A program made the translations under genes and the position numbers. This document shows, piece after piece, positions 51,166 through 59,361 of a DNA stretch of 64,000 bases. How positions within the stretch are numbered: position 1 is the first letter of the stretch; the number at the start of each line of letters is the position of its first letter. This stretch comes from Ramlibacter tataouinensis (GTDB lineage: Bacteria; Pseudomonadota; Gammaproteobacteria; Burkholderiales; Burkholderiaceae_C), in NCBI RefSeq assembly GCF_027941915.1, contig NZ_CP116009.1:1178001-1242000 (forward strand), written 5' to 3'. Below the pieces are notes generated by a model. That model had not been told where the DNA came from and did no database searches. It saw nothing but the letters and a program-made list of their open reading frames with translations.

Positions 51166-51677
51166 TGGGCGCCGCCGACCACCTGATGACGACCGGTTTG
51201 GCCGAAGTCGTCCGCCACCACGAGATCAGCCAGTTCCTGTTCCGCGAAGCCCGCCTGCAGGACGAGCACCGCTACGAGGAGTGGGAGCGCCTGTGGACCG
51301 ACGACGCCATTTACTGGGTGCCCGCCAACGGCGAAGGAGGTGACCCGGAGCAGGTGATGTCGATCATCTACGACAACCGCTCGCGCATCGGCGTGCGGGT
51401 GCGGCAGTTCCTGACCGGCAAGCGGTTCAGCCAGACGCCCACGTCGCGGCTGCGCCGCGTCATCGGCAACGTGGAAGTGCTCGGCGAAGACGGCGACGAG
51501 GTGCGCGTCGGGGCCAACATGCTGGTGTACGAGTCGCACCGGCGCGGGCAGGTCACCTGGGCGGCCCGCAACCAGTACCTGCTGCGCCGCACGCCCGATG
51601 GCTGGCGCATGGCCCGCAAGCAGGTGAACCTGGTCAACAACGACACCTCGCTGGTGACCCTGAGCTTCCTGATATAG
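51165..51677 (+). CDS. Aromatic ring-hydroxylating dioxygenase, beta subunit
   Basis: 170 aa, SnoaL/NTF2-like fold. FLFREARLQDEHRYEEWERLWTDDAIYWVPA is the usual start and NQYLLRRTPDGWRMARKQVNLVNND the usual end. It has a structural role in an alpha3beta3 hexamer. The ATG shares its A with the alpha stop (TGATG), so synthesis is coupled. It converges with the enoyl-CoA hydratase gene. Confidence 0.93.
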   Translation: MGAADHLMTTGLAEVVRHHEISQFLFREARLQDEHRYEEWERLWTDDAIYWVPANGEGGDPEQVMSIIYDNRSRIGVRVRQFLTGKRFSQTPTSRLRRVIGNVEVLGEDGDEVRVGANMLVYESHRRGQVTWAARNQYLLRRTPDGWRMARKQVNLVNNDTSLVTLSFLI

Positions 51678-51679
51678 GA

Positions 51680-51729
51680 AGCGTCCGGCCGGACCCGTCA
51701 GGGCCGGCCGGCTGCGCCGGGCGGACGCT
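51680..51729. terminator. Bidirectional hairpin between convergent genes
   Basis: AGCGTCCG (51680-51687) and CGGACGCT (51722-51729) pair perfectly around a GC-rich loop that itself contains GGCCGG/CCGGCC repeats. It sits between the convergent dioxygenase beta and enoyl-CoA hydratase stops, so it is probably a two-way terminator, though there is no T-run. Confidence 0.55.
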
Positions 51730-52538
51730 CAGCCGCGGCCGCGGAACACCGGCGGGCGGCGCTCGGCGAAGGCGCGCACGCCTTCGCCGAAGGAGGGCTG
51801 GTCGATCAGCACCTCCTGGCGCTCGCGCTCCAGCGCGAGTTGCTGGTCCAGGTCGTTGCGCTCGCTCGCGGCGAACACCGCACGGGCTTCGACGATGGCC
51901 TGGGCCGGCAGCGCGGCCAGCCGGGTCGCCAGCGCGCGCGCCGCCGGCTGCAGCTCGGCGTCGTCGACGCACGACCAGATCAGGCCCCATTCGGCCGCTT
52001 TCTCCGCCGACAGCTTCTCGCCGGTCAGCGCCAGCCCGAGCGCACGGGCGCGGCCGACGGCGCGCGGCAGCACCCAGCTGGCGCCCATGTCCGGCACCAG
52101 CCCGAGCGCGGGCACGAAGGGCAGGTAGAAGTAGGCCGAGCGGGCCGCGACCACCATGTCGCCGGCCAGTGCCAGGCCTGCGCCACCGCCGGCGGCCACG
52201 CCGTTGATGGCGCACACCACCGGCACCGGCAGCGACCGCAGCCCGGCGATCATCGGGTTGCCGGTCGCCTCCATCATGCGGCCGACGTAGCGGCCCAGCG
52301 ATTCGTCGCCGGGGGCGGCCGCGCGCCGGCCGAACTCGCCCAGGTCCGCGCCGACGCAGAAGCCCCGGCCCCGGGCCGTGAGCAGCAGCGCGCGGATCGA
52401 GGTGTCCTCGCGCACCCGCTGCAGGGCGGCCAGCACGCCCTCCTGCAGCTGCGGCGTCAGCGGGTTCAGGCGCTCCGGTTCATTGAGGGTCAGGGTGGCG
52501 ATGCCGTCCTGGACGTCGAAGAGGGTGGCGTGGGTCAT
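51729..52538 (-). CDS. Enoyl-CoA hydratase/isomerase (crotonase family)
   Basis: 269 aa. Oxyanion-hole segments RGFCVGADLGEF and INGVAAGGGAGLALAGDMVVAA are conserved; the catalytic Glu positions near 115 and 135 (canonical E...E) read L-P-F-V-P-A-L-G and D-M-G in VPALGLVPDMGASWVLPRAVG, so activity may differ from a classic hydratase (PaaG-type isomerases retain an Asp here). It probably acts on an enoyl-CoA in this pathway. The ATG overlaps the DUF2889 stop (ATGA). Confidence 0.88.
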   Translation of the reverse strand: MTHATLFDVQDGIATLTLNEPERLNPLTPQLQEGVLAALQRVREDTSIRALLLTARGRGFCVGADLGEFGRRAAAPGDESLGRYVGRMMEATGNPMIAGLRSLPVPVVCAINGVAAGGGAGLALAGDMVVAARSAYFYLPFVPALGLVPDMGASWVLPRAVGRARALGLALTGEKLSAEKAAEWGLIWSCVDDAELQPAARALATRLAALPAQAIVEARAVFAASERNDLDQQLALERERQEVLIDQPSFGEGVRAFAERRPPVFRGRG

Positions 52539-53095
52539 GCGGCATTCTCCCTGGCGACATCGGCGAAGTAGGTGCGCACCACCTGGCCATCCAGCCGCAG
52601 GGCGTGGCAGCCGCCCAGCGGCGAGGTGCGGCGGGCGCTGCCGGGTGCGTCGGCGCCCTCGAAATTGCCGTTGGCCCACAGCACCTGGAAGGCGGTGCTG
52701 GCCAGCGCCGGCAGCAATTCGGTCATGTGGGTGCAGCCGGCGGTGCCGCGGAACAGCTGCTTGACCTGCTGGGTGAAGCCGGGCTCGATGCACAGCCCGA
52801 CCAGCTGGCGGTAGGCGGCCTCGACCTGCTGGCAGTCCGGGTACGGCGTTTCCTCGCTGAAGGCGCGCGCGTCCACGATCCGCCGCTCGCGGTCGATCGT
52901 CAGGCGCACCCGCATCTGGTGGATCGGCTCGCCGGCCGGCACGACCCGGTTGACCAGCTTCAGCGGCTCGGGCTTGGTGTCGATCAGCGTGCCTTCCAGG
53001 TCGATCAGGCCGTCGTCGCGCTCGAAGCCCTCGCAGTGGATTCGGCGCAGGTGCAGCGGGCGCCGGCCGGGCCGGCCCTCCTCCATCCGGCTCAT
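52535..53095 (-). CDS. DUF2889 family protein
   Basis: 186 aa. It starts with [31 protein letters not shown], and continues with [21 protein letters not shown] and [23 protein letters not shown]. This pattern belongs to DUF2889, a family of unknown function often found near aromatic or acyl-CoA catabolic genes. CTHMTELL, with Cys and His, looks like a functional site. It is coupled on both sides by ATGA overlaps with the racemase gene and the hydratase gene. Confidence 0.8.
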   Translation of the reverse strand: MSRMEEGRPGRRPLHLRRIHCEGFERDDGLIDLEGTLIDTKPEPLKLVNRVVPAGEPIHQMRVRLTIDRERRIVDARAFSEETPYPDCQQVEAAYRQLVGLCIEPGFTQQVKQLFRGTAGCTHMTELLPALASTAFQVLWANGNFEGADAPGSARRTSPLGGCHALRLDGQVVRTYFADVARENAA

Positions 53096-54261
53096 GCGCC
53101 CTCCGCCAGGTGCACCACGCCGGCGTCGCGCAGGGCCTGGATGTCGGCGGCGCTGAAGCCGCATTGCGCCAGCAGCTGCGCCGTGTCGCGGCCTGGCACC
53201 GGCGCCTTCGGCGGCAGCGCCGTCGGCGTGCGATCGAAGCGCGGCGCCGGCGCCGGTTGCGTGACGCCTCCTTCGGTGACGAAGGTGCCGCGCGCCGCGT
53301 TGTGCGGATGCGCCGGCGCTTCCTCCATCGACAGCACCGGCGCGAAGCAGGCGTCCGTGCCTTCCAGCAGCCGGCACCATTCGTCGCGGCTGCGGCTGCG
53401 GAACACCTCGGCCAGCTTGGCGCGCAGCGCGGGCCACTCGCCGGCTTCCCACTGGCGCTGGAAGTGCGGATCGGCGATGCCGCAGAGCTCCAGCAGCTGG
53501 CGATAGAACTGGGGCTCGATCGCGCCGACCGACACGAAGCGCCCGTCGGCACAGGCGTAGGTCCCGTAGAAGTGGGCCGCGCCGTCCAGGAAGTTGCTCT
53601 CGCGCCGGTCCTGCCAGAAGCCCTTGGCCATCAGGCCGTATTGGGCGGCCATCAGCAGCGCCGCGCCGTCGGTCATGGCGGTGTCCACGACCTGGCCCTG
53701 GCCGGAGCGCTGCGCCTCGGCCCAGGCGGCCAGCACGCCCACCACCATCAGCATGCCGCCGCCGCCGTAGTCGCCGACCAGGTTGAGCGGCGGCGCCGGC
53801 GAGCGATCGGCAGGGCCCATCGCATGCAGCGCGCCGGACAGCGAGATGTAGTTGATGTCATGGCCGGCGGTGTGCGCCAGCGGGCCGTGCTGGCCCCAGC
53901 CCGTCATGCGGCCATAGACCAGGCGCGGGTTGCGCGCCTGGCATGGTTGCGGACCCAGGCCGAGCTTCTCGGCCACGCCCGGGCGGAAGCCCTCGACCAG
54001 GATGTCGGCCCGCTCGACCAGCCGCAGGACGGCCTCGACGCCGCGCGGGTCCTTCAGGTTCACGGACACCGAGCGCCGGCCGCGATCGACGATGCTGTCG
54101 TTGCGCATCAGGTCTTCCAGGCCGCCGCGCGAGGGCGGGCCGGGCAGGCGGTCGATGCGGATCACGGTGGCGCCCAGGTCGGCCAGCATCATGCAGGCGA
54201 AGGGACCGGGGCCGATGCCGGCGAGTTCGATGACGGTGAGGTGGGACAGCGGTCCTGGCAT
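53092..54261 (-). CDS. Alpha-methylacyl-CoA racemase (CoA-transferase family III fold)
   Basis: 389 aa. The CaiB/BaiF fold with the AMACR-type N-terminus [24 protein letters not shown]. The racemase acid/base pair is visible as H134 ([11 protein letters not shown]) and D164 ([10 protein letters not shown]), 30 residues apart as in mycobacterial MCR (H126/D156). The transferase-type catalytic Asp of CaiB homologues is at this D position, but the H134 and context are racemase-like. It interconverts 2R- and 2S-methylacyl-CoA esters so that an acyl-CoA dehydrogenase can act. The gene is in an operon with acyl-CoA dehydrogenase, DUF2889 and enoyl-CoA hydratase. Confidence 0.85.
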   Translation of the reverse strand: MPGPLSHLTVIELAGIGPGPFACMMLADLGATVIRIDRLPGPPSRGGLEDLMRNDSIVDRGRRSVSVNLKDPRGVEAVLRLVERADILVEGFRPGVAEKLGLGPQPCQARNPRLVYGRMTGWGQHGPLAHTAGHDINYISLSGALHAMGPADRSPAPPLNLVGDYGGGGMLMVVGVLAAWAEAQRSGQGQVVDTAMTDGAALLMAAQYGLMAKGFWQDRRESNFLDGAAHFYGTYACADGRFVSVGAIEPQFYRQLLELCGIADPHFQRQWEAGEWPALRAKLAEVFRSRSRDEWCRLLEGTDACFAPVLSMEEAPAHPHNAARGTFVTEGGVTQPAPAPRFDRTPTALPPKAPVPGRDTAQLLAQCGFSAADIQALRDAGVVHLAEGA

Positions 54262-54304
54262 GGGTACTTTCGATGAGGGCGGCGGCGGGCGCGGGCGGGC
54301 GCGC

Positions 54305-55468
54305 TCACATGCGCTTGGCCACTTCCTCCAGCATCACCTCGGTGGCGCCGCCGCCGATGGTGAGGATGCGGGCATCGCGCGCCATTCGCTCGACCGGCGT
54401 GCCGATGATGAAGCCGGTGCCGCCGTGCAGCTGCAGGCAGGTGTGCACCACCTCCTGCAGGGTCTCGGCGGCGAAGGCCTTGAGCATGGAGACCTCGCGC
54501 ACGGTGTCCTTGCCCTCGTCGATCATCTGGGCGCACTGGTAGGTCAGCGCGCGCACCGCGGCCGCCTTTGACGCCATCCAGGCGATCTTGTTGCGCACCA
54601 CCTGCTGGTCCCACAGCGTCTTGCCGAAGGCCTGGCGCTGGCGCACGTAGTCCACCGTGAGCTCGATCGCGCGGGCGCAAGTGCCCGACGAGAGCGCGCC
54701 CACCACCAGGCGCTCGTTCTGGAAGGTGCTGACGATGTAGTAGAAGCCCTTGCCCTCCTCGCCCAGCAGCGCGTCGGCCGGCAGCCGCAGGTCGTCGAAG
54801 AACAGCTCCGCCGTGTCCGACGAACGCCAGCCGTGCTTCTCGAACTTGCGGGTGATCTTCAGGCCGGGGTTGTCCTTGTCGACGATGAACAGCGAGATGC
54901 CGCGGCTGCCCTTGGCTTCGGGATCGGTGCGCGCGGCCACGATGTAGATGTCGCCGTAGATGCCGTTGGTGATGAAGGTCTTGGAGCCGTTGATCACCCA
55001 GCTGCCGTCGGCGGCCCGCACGGCGCGCGTGCGCAGCCCGGCGACGTCCGACCCGGCGCCCGGCTCGGTCACGCAGACCGCCCCCACCTTCTCGCCGGCA
55101 CAGGCGGCCGGCAGGTACTTCTGCTTCTGCTCGTGCGTGCCGCGGTGGGCGATGTGGCTGATCGACATGTCGCTGTGCACGGTCAGGGCGGAGGCGACGC
55201 CGCCGTAGCCGGAGCGGGCCAGTTCCTCGCCGAGCACGACCGAAGCCAGCGACCCCATGCCGCCGCCGCCGTACTCCACCGGATGCCGCATGCCGAGGAA
55301 CCCGAGGCCGCCCAGCTCGCGGAACAGCTCGCGCGGGATCTCGCCCGATTCTTCCCAGGCGTCGGCGTGGGGCACGATGCGCTCCCGCACGAAGCGGCGC
55401 ACCTGCTCGCGCACCATGCGCAGGTCCTCGTCGAGGAAGTCGGGTTCCAGGAATTCGAATTCAGTCAT
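54305..55468 (-). CDS. Acyl-CoA dehydrogenase
   Basis: 387 aa. FAD and substrate motifs [16 protein letters not shown] and [21 protein letters not shown]; and the C-terminal [34 protein letters not shown]. It oxidises an acyl-CoA to the 2-enoyl-CoA, passing electrons to ETF. It is the first gene of a leftward operon whose promoter region holds operator copy B, divergent from the TetR gene. It is likely to act on the S-isomer produced by the racemase. Confidence 0.92.
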   Translation of the reverse strand: MTEFEFLEPDFLDEDLRMVREQVRRFVRERIVPHADAWEESGEIPRELFRELGGLGFLGMRHPVEYGGGGMGSLASVVLGEELARSGYGGVASALTVHSDMSISHIAHRGTHEQKQKYLPAACAGEKVGAVCVTEPGAGSDVAGLRTRAVRAADGSWVINGSKTFITNGIYGDIYIVAARTDPEAKGSRGISLFIVDKDNPGLKITRKFEKHGWRSSDTAELFFDDLRLPADALLGEEGKGFYYIVSTFQNERLVVGALSSGTCARAIELTVDYVRQRQAFGKTLWDQQVVRNKIAWMASKAAAVRALTYQCAQMIDEGKDTVREVSMLKAFAAETLQEVVHTCLQLHGGTGFIIGTPVERMARDARILTIGGGATEVMLEEVAKRM

Positions 55469-55510
55469 GTCGATGGGAGTTGATGCGGCGCAATCGGCCG
55501 TCCGGTATCG

Positions 55511-55536
55511 CCATTTATAGTCCGGCGTGTCGGTTT
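55511..55536. promoter_or_regulatory. Operator copy B of the three-site regulon (acyl-CoA dehydrogenase/tetR)
   Basis: Core TAGTCCGGCGTGTCGGT with flanks CCATTTA and TTT, in the 141-base gap between the divergent acyl-CoA dehydrogenase and TetR genes. On the minus strand TATAAA (55514-55519) overlaps it as a -10-like element. A site in this position fits autoregulation by the TetR protein. Confidence 0.8.
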
Positions 55537-55609
55537 ATTTTATGGGCGGGCGGCGGGCTGGCGCAAGATGGGTGCTTGTTACACTTCCGCCGCCCTGCAG
55601 GAGGAGTGC

Positions 55610-56203
55610 ATGCCACGCGTACGTTCGGACGACTACGAAGCGAAGAGCCAGGCGATCATGGATTGCGCGGCGGCACTGTTCGCCAAGGAGGGCTACCCCA
55701 CGGCCAAGATGCAGGACGTGGCCAAGGCCTGCGGCGCGACCAAGTCGATGCTGTACCACTACTTCCCGACCAAGGACGACCTGCTGTTCGCGATGCTGCA
55801 GGAGCACCTGCAGCGGGTGATCCAGGGGGTGGACGAGGCGATCGGGGCCGGCGGCACGCCGCGCGAGCGGCTGCAGCTGCTGGTGGAGGCCTACACCCAG
55901 AAATCCACCCAGTCCCGGCGCCGCCACGTGGTGGCGATGAACGACGTGAAGTTCCTGCCCAAGGCCATGCAGGCGCCGCTGATCGAGCTGCAGCGGCAGC
56001 TGACCGACCGGGTGGCCCAGCTGCTGCGCGAGCTCAACCCCGCGCTGCCCGACGAGGTCTACAAGCCCTACACCATGATGCTGGTCGGGATGCTGAACTG
56101 GGCCGACTTCTGGTACCGGCCCTCCGGCGCCGTCAAGCCCCAGGAACTGTGCGACCGGATGTCGCGCCTGTTCCTGAAGGGCTTCCTGGCCGAGAAGGGC
56201 TGA
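55610..56203 (+). CDS. TetR-family transcriptional regulator
   Basis: 197 aa. N-terminal helix-turn-helix: IMDCAAALFAKEGYPTAKMQDVAKACGATKSMLYHYFPTKDDLLFAML, followed by a ligand-binding helical domain. CAGGAGGAG precedes ATG 55610. It is divergent from the acyl-CoA dehydrogenase gene with operator copy B between them. It is the obvious candidate to bind all three 26-bp sites, with a CoA thioester or the imported acid as inducer. Confidence 0.9.
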   Translation: MPRVRSDDYEAKSQAIMDCAAALFAKEGYPTAKMQDVAKACGATKSMLYHYFPTKDDLLFAMLQEHLQRVIQGVDEAIGAGGTPRERLQLLVEAYTQKSTQSRRRHVVAMNDVKFLPKAMQAPLIELQRQLTDRVAQLLRELNPALPDEVYKPYTMMLVGMLNWADFWYRPSGAVKPQELCDRMSRLFLKGFLAEKG

Positions 56204-56205
56204 AG

Positions 56206-56227
56206 CGGGCGGGGCGGGCCCCGCCCG
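56206..56227. terminator. Strong hairpin between tetR and the receptor gene
   Basis: CGGGCGGGGC (56206-56215) and GCCCCGCCCG (56218-56227) pair perfectly over ten bases with a very short loop, immediately after the TetR stop and before the convergent receptor stop. A bidirectional terminator is likely; a T-run is missing. Confidence 0.6.
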
Positions 56228-56232
56228 ACCCG

Positions 56233-57387
56233 TCACTTCACCAGCTTGTAGCTGACCGACGCGGGGTCCGCCTTCATCAGGAACAGCTTGGGCGCGGCCA
56301 GGTGGTCGTTCGCGCTGAAGCTCACCGGCGTCATCGCGCCGGTCTCGAGGTTCTTCAGCTTTTCCAGCTCGGCGATCGTGCAGGCCGCGGTGAGCGCCTT
56401 GCCGCACTTGTCCATGGCCGCGAACAGCGCCCGCGCCGCCGAGTAGCCGGTGAACGTGTAGCGGTTCACCTTGCCGCGCTCCTCGGGCGACAGGTGCTTG
56501 TCCAGCTTGGCCATGAAGTCCTTGGCCTCGGGCGAGGTCTCCAGGTACACGTAGTCCACCGTGTAGACGTTCTCGCCGGCCGTACCCATCATCTTGGCGC
56601 TGGCAGGCACGCGCGACACATAGGTCACGCCCACCGGGATCTTGTGGCCGATGCGCTCCAGCTCCTTGACCATGGTGACGTTCTCGCCGAGCACGCCGCC
56701 CGCCATCAGCGCCTCGGCGCCGGACTGCTTGACCTTCAGGATCTCGGACGAGAAATCCGACTGGCCTTTCTTGAAGACCTGGCTGGAGACGACCTGCAGC
56801 TTCTTTTCCTTGGCGGCGCGCTCGAAGCCGTCGCGCACGTTCTGGCCGTAGTCGTCGTCCTGCGAGATCACCGCCCACTTCTTGCCGGGGTAGCGGTCGG
56901 CCATCTGGACGATCATCTCGTAGACGGCTTCGCGCATGTCGTAGCCGACCGCGAACACGTTCTTGATGGTCGGCTTGTACAGGCCCTCGTAGGTGGTGAT
57001 CGGCGCCATCGCCGGCAGGCCGGACTGCCTGATCAGCTGCATCGCGGCCTGCGCCTGCGCGGTGCCGGAGATCGAGGTGAAGGCGAAGATCTTGTCGCTG
57101 TTGACCAGCTTGCGCACGCCCTGGATGGTGCGCGAGGGCACGTAGCCGTCGTCCTCGGAGATCAGGCGCAGCTTGCGGCCGTTGATGCCGCCGGCGGCAT
57201 TGGCCTCGGCCACCGCCGCCTTCACGCCGACGTTGTGGGCCACGCCCAGCAGGGCGGGCGGGCCGGTCAGCGGCAGGATGTCGCCGATCACGATCTCGGT
57301 GTCGGTCACGCCCTGCTGCGCGGCAGCCGGCAGGGATGCGCCCAGGGCCAGCAGGCCGAGGGCGACAGCGGTGAGTCTGAGGTTCAT
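56233..57387 (-). CDS. Branched-chain-amino-acid-type ABC substrate-binding protein (LivJ-like)
   Basis: 384 aa. Signal peptide (MNLRLTAVALGLLALGASLPAAAQ) then a Peripla_BP_6 domain (TEIVIGDILPLTGPPALLGVAHNVGVKAAV; DDYGQNVRDGFERAAKEK; GVTYVSRVPAS). Relatives bind branched amino acids but also aromatic acids, phenylacetate and amides. AAAGGAGA precedes the ATG. It lies downstream of the livM-type gene and is the last gene of this operon. Confidence 0.9.
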   Translation of the reverse strand: MNLRLTAVALGLLALGASLPAAAQQGVTDTEIVIGDILPLTGPPALLGVAHNVGVKAAVAEANAAGGINGRKLRLISEDDGYVPSRTIQGVRKLVNSDKIFAFTSISGTAQAQAAMQLIRQSGLPAMAPITTYEGLYKPTIKNVFAVGYDMREAVYEMIVQMADRYPGKKWAVISQDDDYGQNVRDGFERAAKEKKLQVVSSQVFKKGQSDFSSEILKVKQSGAEALMAGGVLGENVTMVKELERIGHKIPVGVTYVSRVPASAKMMGTAGENVYTVDYVYLETSPEAKDFMAKLDKHLSPEERGKVNRYTFTGYSAARALFAAMDKCGKALTAACTIAELEKLKNLETGAMTPVSFSANDHLAAPKLFLMKADPASVSYKLVK

Positions 57388-57442
57388 GCAATGTCTCCTT
57401 TGGAGGAAATGGCCAAAGCCAACGTTGGAAAAACGGACGGGT

Positions 57443-58489
57443 TCAGTAACGCAGCGGCCAGAACACCCAGGCGTGCCGGACGTCGTGCCAGATGCCGCGC
57501 AGGCCGCGCGGGTCGAAGCGCAGGAAGGCGATGATCGCCACCCCGTACAGGATGGTCTTGACCTCGTGGGCGGCGGTCGTCAGGGTGTCGGCCCAGCGTC
57601 CGCCCACCATCGACATCAGGGTGGCGAACAGCTCGGGCATGGTGACGATGAACACGGTGCCGAATACCGCGCCCAGCACCGAGCCGATGCCGCCGACGAT
57701 GATGATGGCGAGCGCCTCGATGCTCAGCAGGAAGGGGTAGCCTTCCACCGAGACGATGCTCATGTAGATGCCCATCAGCGCACCGGCGACGCCGGTCAGG
57801 GCGGCGCTGACCAGGAAGGCGAGCAGCTTGTAGCGCACCAGGCTGATGCCCATGGTGCGCGCCGCGATGTCGTTGTCGCGGATGGCGATCAGGGCGCGGC
57901 CGATGTAGGTGCGGCGCAGGTTGAGCGCCACCAGCACCGCCAGCACGCACATGGCCAGGCAGAACCAGTAGAAGGCGCGGTCGCTCGACAGGTCCATGCC
58001 GAACATCACCGGCCGCTCCACCATGATGCCGCTGCCGGCGCCGGTGAACTGGCCGCCGCCCAGGATGCCGGCGCTCACGATGTGCGCGAAGGCCAGCGTG
58101 GTGATCGCCAGGTACAGGCCGTGCAGCCGCAGCGAGGGAATGCCGACGACCAGCCCGAACAGGGCCGGCACCACCGCCGACATCAGCAGCGCCAGCTCGG
58201 GCGGCAGGCCGAACCGGGTGACCCCGATCGCATAGGCATAGCCGCCCAGCATCAGGAAGCCCACGTGCCCGAGCGAGATGAGCCCGGTAAAGCCGGTGAG
58301 CACCATCAGCCCCAGCGCCCCCACCAGCGTGAACAGGATGATGGTGACGTGCGACAGCAGGTAGCTGCTGAGCACCAGTGGCGCCACCACCAGGGCGGCC
58401 AGCAGTGCCGCCGTCCAGCCCTTGACGGCCGGCGAGTCGGTCAGGCCGACCAGTTCGCCATAGCCTTGCTTGAAATACCCGCTTCGCAT
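57443..58489 (-). CDS. livM: LivM-type ABC permease
   Basis: 348 aa, about nine or ten transmembrane segments. GLISLGHVGFLMLGGYAYAI, AIRDNDIAARTMGISLVRYKLLAFLVSAALTGVAGALMG and SIEALAIIIVGGIGSVLGAVFG are LivM signatures. The ATG overlaps the livH-type stop (TGATG). Part of the importer with LivH, LivG, LivF and the receptor. Confidence 0.92.
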   Translation of the reverse strand: MRSGYFKQGYGELVGLTDSPAVKGWTAALLAALVVAPLVLSSYLLSHVTIILFTLVGALGLMVLTGFTGLISLGHVGFLMLGGYAYAIGVTRFGLPPELALLMSAVVPALFGLVVGIPSLRLHGLYLAITTLAFAHIVSAGILGGGQFTGAGSGIMVERPVMFGMDLSSDRAFYWFCLAMCVLAVLVALNLRRTYIGRALIAIRDNDIAARTMGISLVRYKLLAFLVSAALTGVAGALMGIYMSIVSVEGYPFLLSIEALAIIIVGGIGSVLGAVFGTVFIVTMPELFATLMSMVGGRWADTLTTAAHEVKTILYGVAIIAFLRFDPRGLRGIWHDVRHAWVFWPLRY

Positions 58490-59361
58490 CAGACCCTCTC
58501 GATCCGTTTTTCACCGAACAGCCCGAAGGGCCGGACCATCAGCACCACCAGGATCAGCACGAACCCGGCGATCTCCTTGAGCGTGCTGGGCAGGTAGCCG
58601 CCGACGAGGTTCTCCAGCACGCCGATGATCAGGCCGCTGGCCGCCGAGCCGAGCACTGAGTCGAAGCCGCCCAGCACGGTGGCCGGGAAGGCCTTCAGCC
58701 CGATCTCGAAGATGGTGGGCGCCAGCCCGTAGATGACGGCGAAGAAGGCGCCCGCCAGACCGGCCAGGCCGGAGGCTGCCGCCCAAGCCACCGCCTGCAC
58801 GCGCGCCGTGGAGATCCCCATCAGCCGGGCCGTCTTCTCGTCCGCCGCGACGGCCCGCATGGCCACGCCGAAGCGGCTGTGCTGCAGGAAGAACCAGAAA
58901 CCGGCGATCGCGAGCAGCAGCACGGCGATCACCGTCAACTGGCTGGCCCGCACGCCGATGCCGCCGATCTGCAGGATGGTGTCGGCGCCGCCGATGGCGA
59001 ACTTGTGCGGCGCCGCGCCCCAGATCATGGTCACCAGCGAGCGCAGCACGACGGCCAGGCCGACGGTGACCAGCACCACCGACAGCACCGGCTCGCCCAG
59101 CATCGGGCGCATGATCAGGCGCTCGCAGACCAGGCCCAGGATGGCGCCGGCGACCACCGCCACCAGCACCGTGGTCACCGCATCGGTGCCCAGCGTCGTG
59201 GCGATGGTCCAGGAGGTGTAGGCGGTCAGCATCCCCATCTCGCCCTGGGCGAAGTTGACGATGCCGGTGGCCTTGTAGATCACGGCGAAGCTCATGGCCA
59301 CCAGGCCGTAGATGGCGCCGATGGCCAGCCCGGAGGCGACCAGTTCGATGAAGTAGCTCAT
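58489..59361 (-). CDS. livH: LivH-type ABC permease
   Basis: 290 aa, about eight transmembrane segments. GAIYGLVAMSFAVIYKATGIVNFAQGEMGML is the LivH start and AVAADEKTARLMGISTARVQAVAWAAASGLAGLAGAFFA the EAA-type loop. ATG 59361 overlaps the acyl-CoA ligase stop (ATGA). Confidence 0.92.
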   Translation of the reverse strand: MSYFIELVASGLAIGAIYGLVAMSFAVIYKATGIVNFAQGEMGMLTAYTSWTIATTLGTDAVTTVLVAVVAGAILGLVCERLIMRPMLGEPVLSVVLVTVGLAVVLRSLVTMIWGAAPHKFAIGGADTILQIGGIGVRASQLTVIAVLLLAIAGFWFFLQHSRFGVAMRAVAADEKTARLMGISTARVQAVAWAAASGLAGLAGAFFAVIYGLAPTIFEIGLKAFPATVLGGFDSVLGSAASGLIIGVLENLVGGYLPSTLKEIAGFVLILVVLMVRPFGLFGEKRIERV

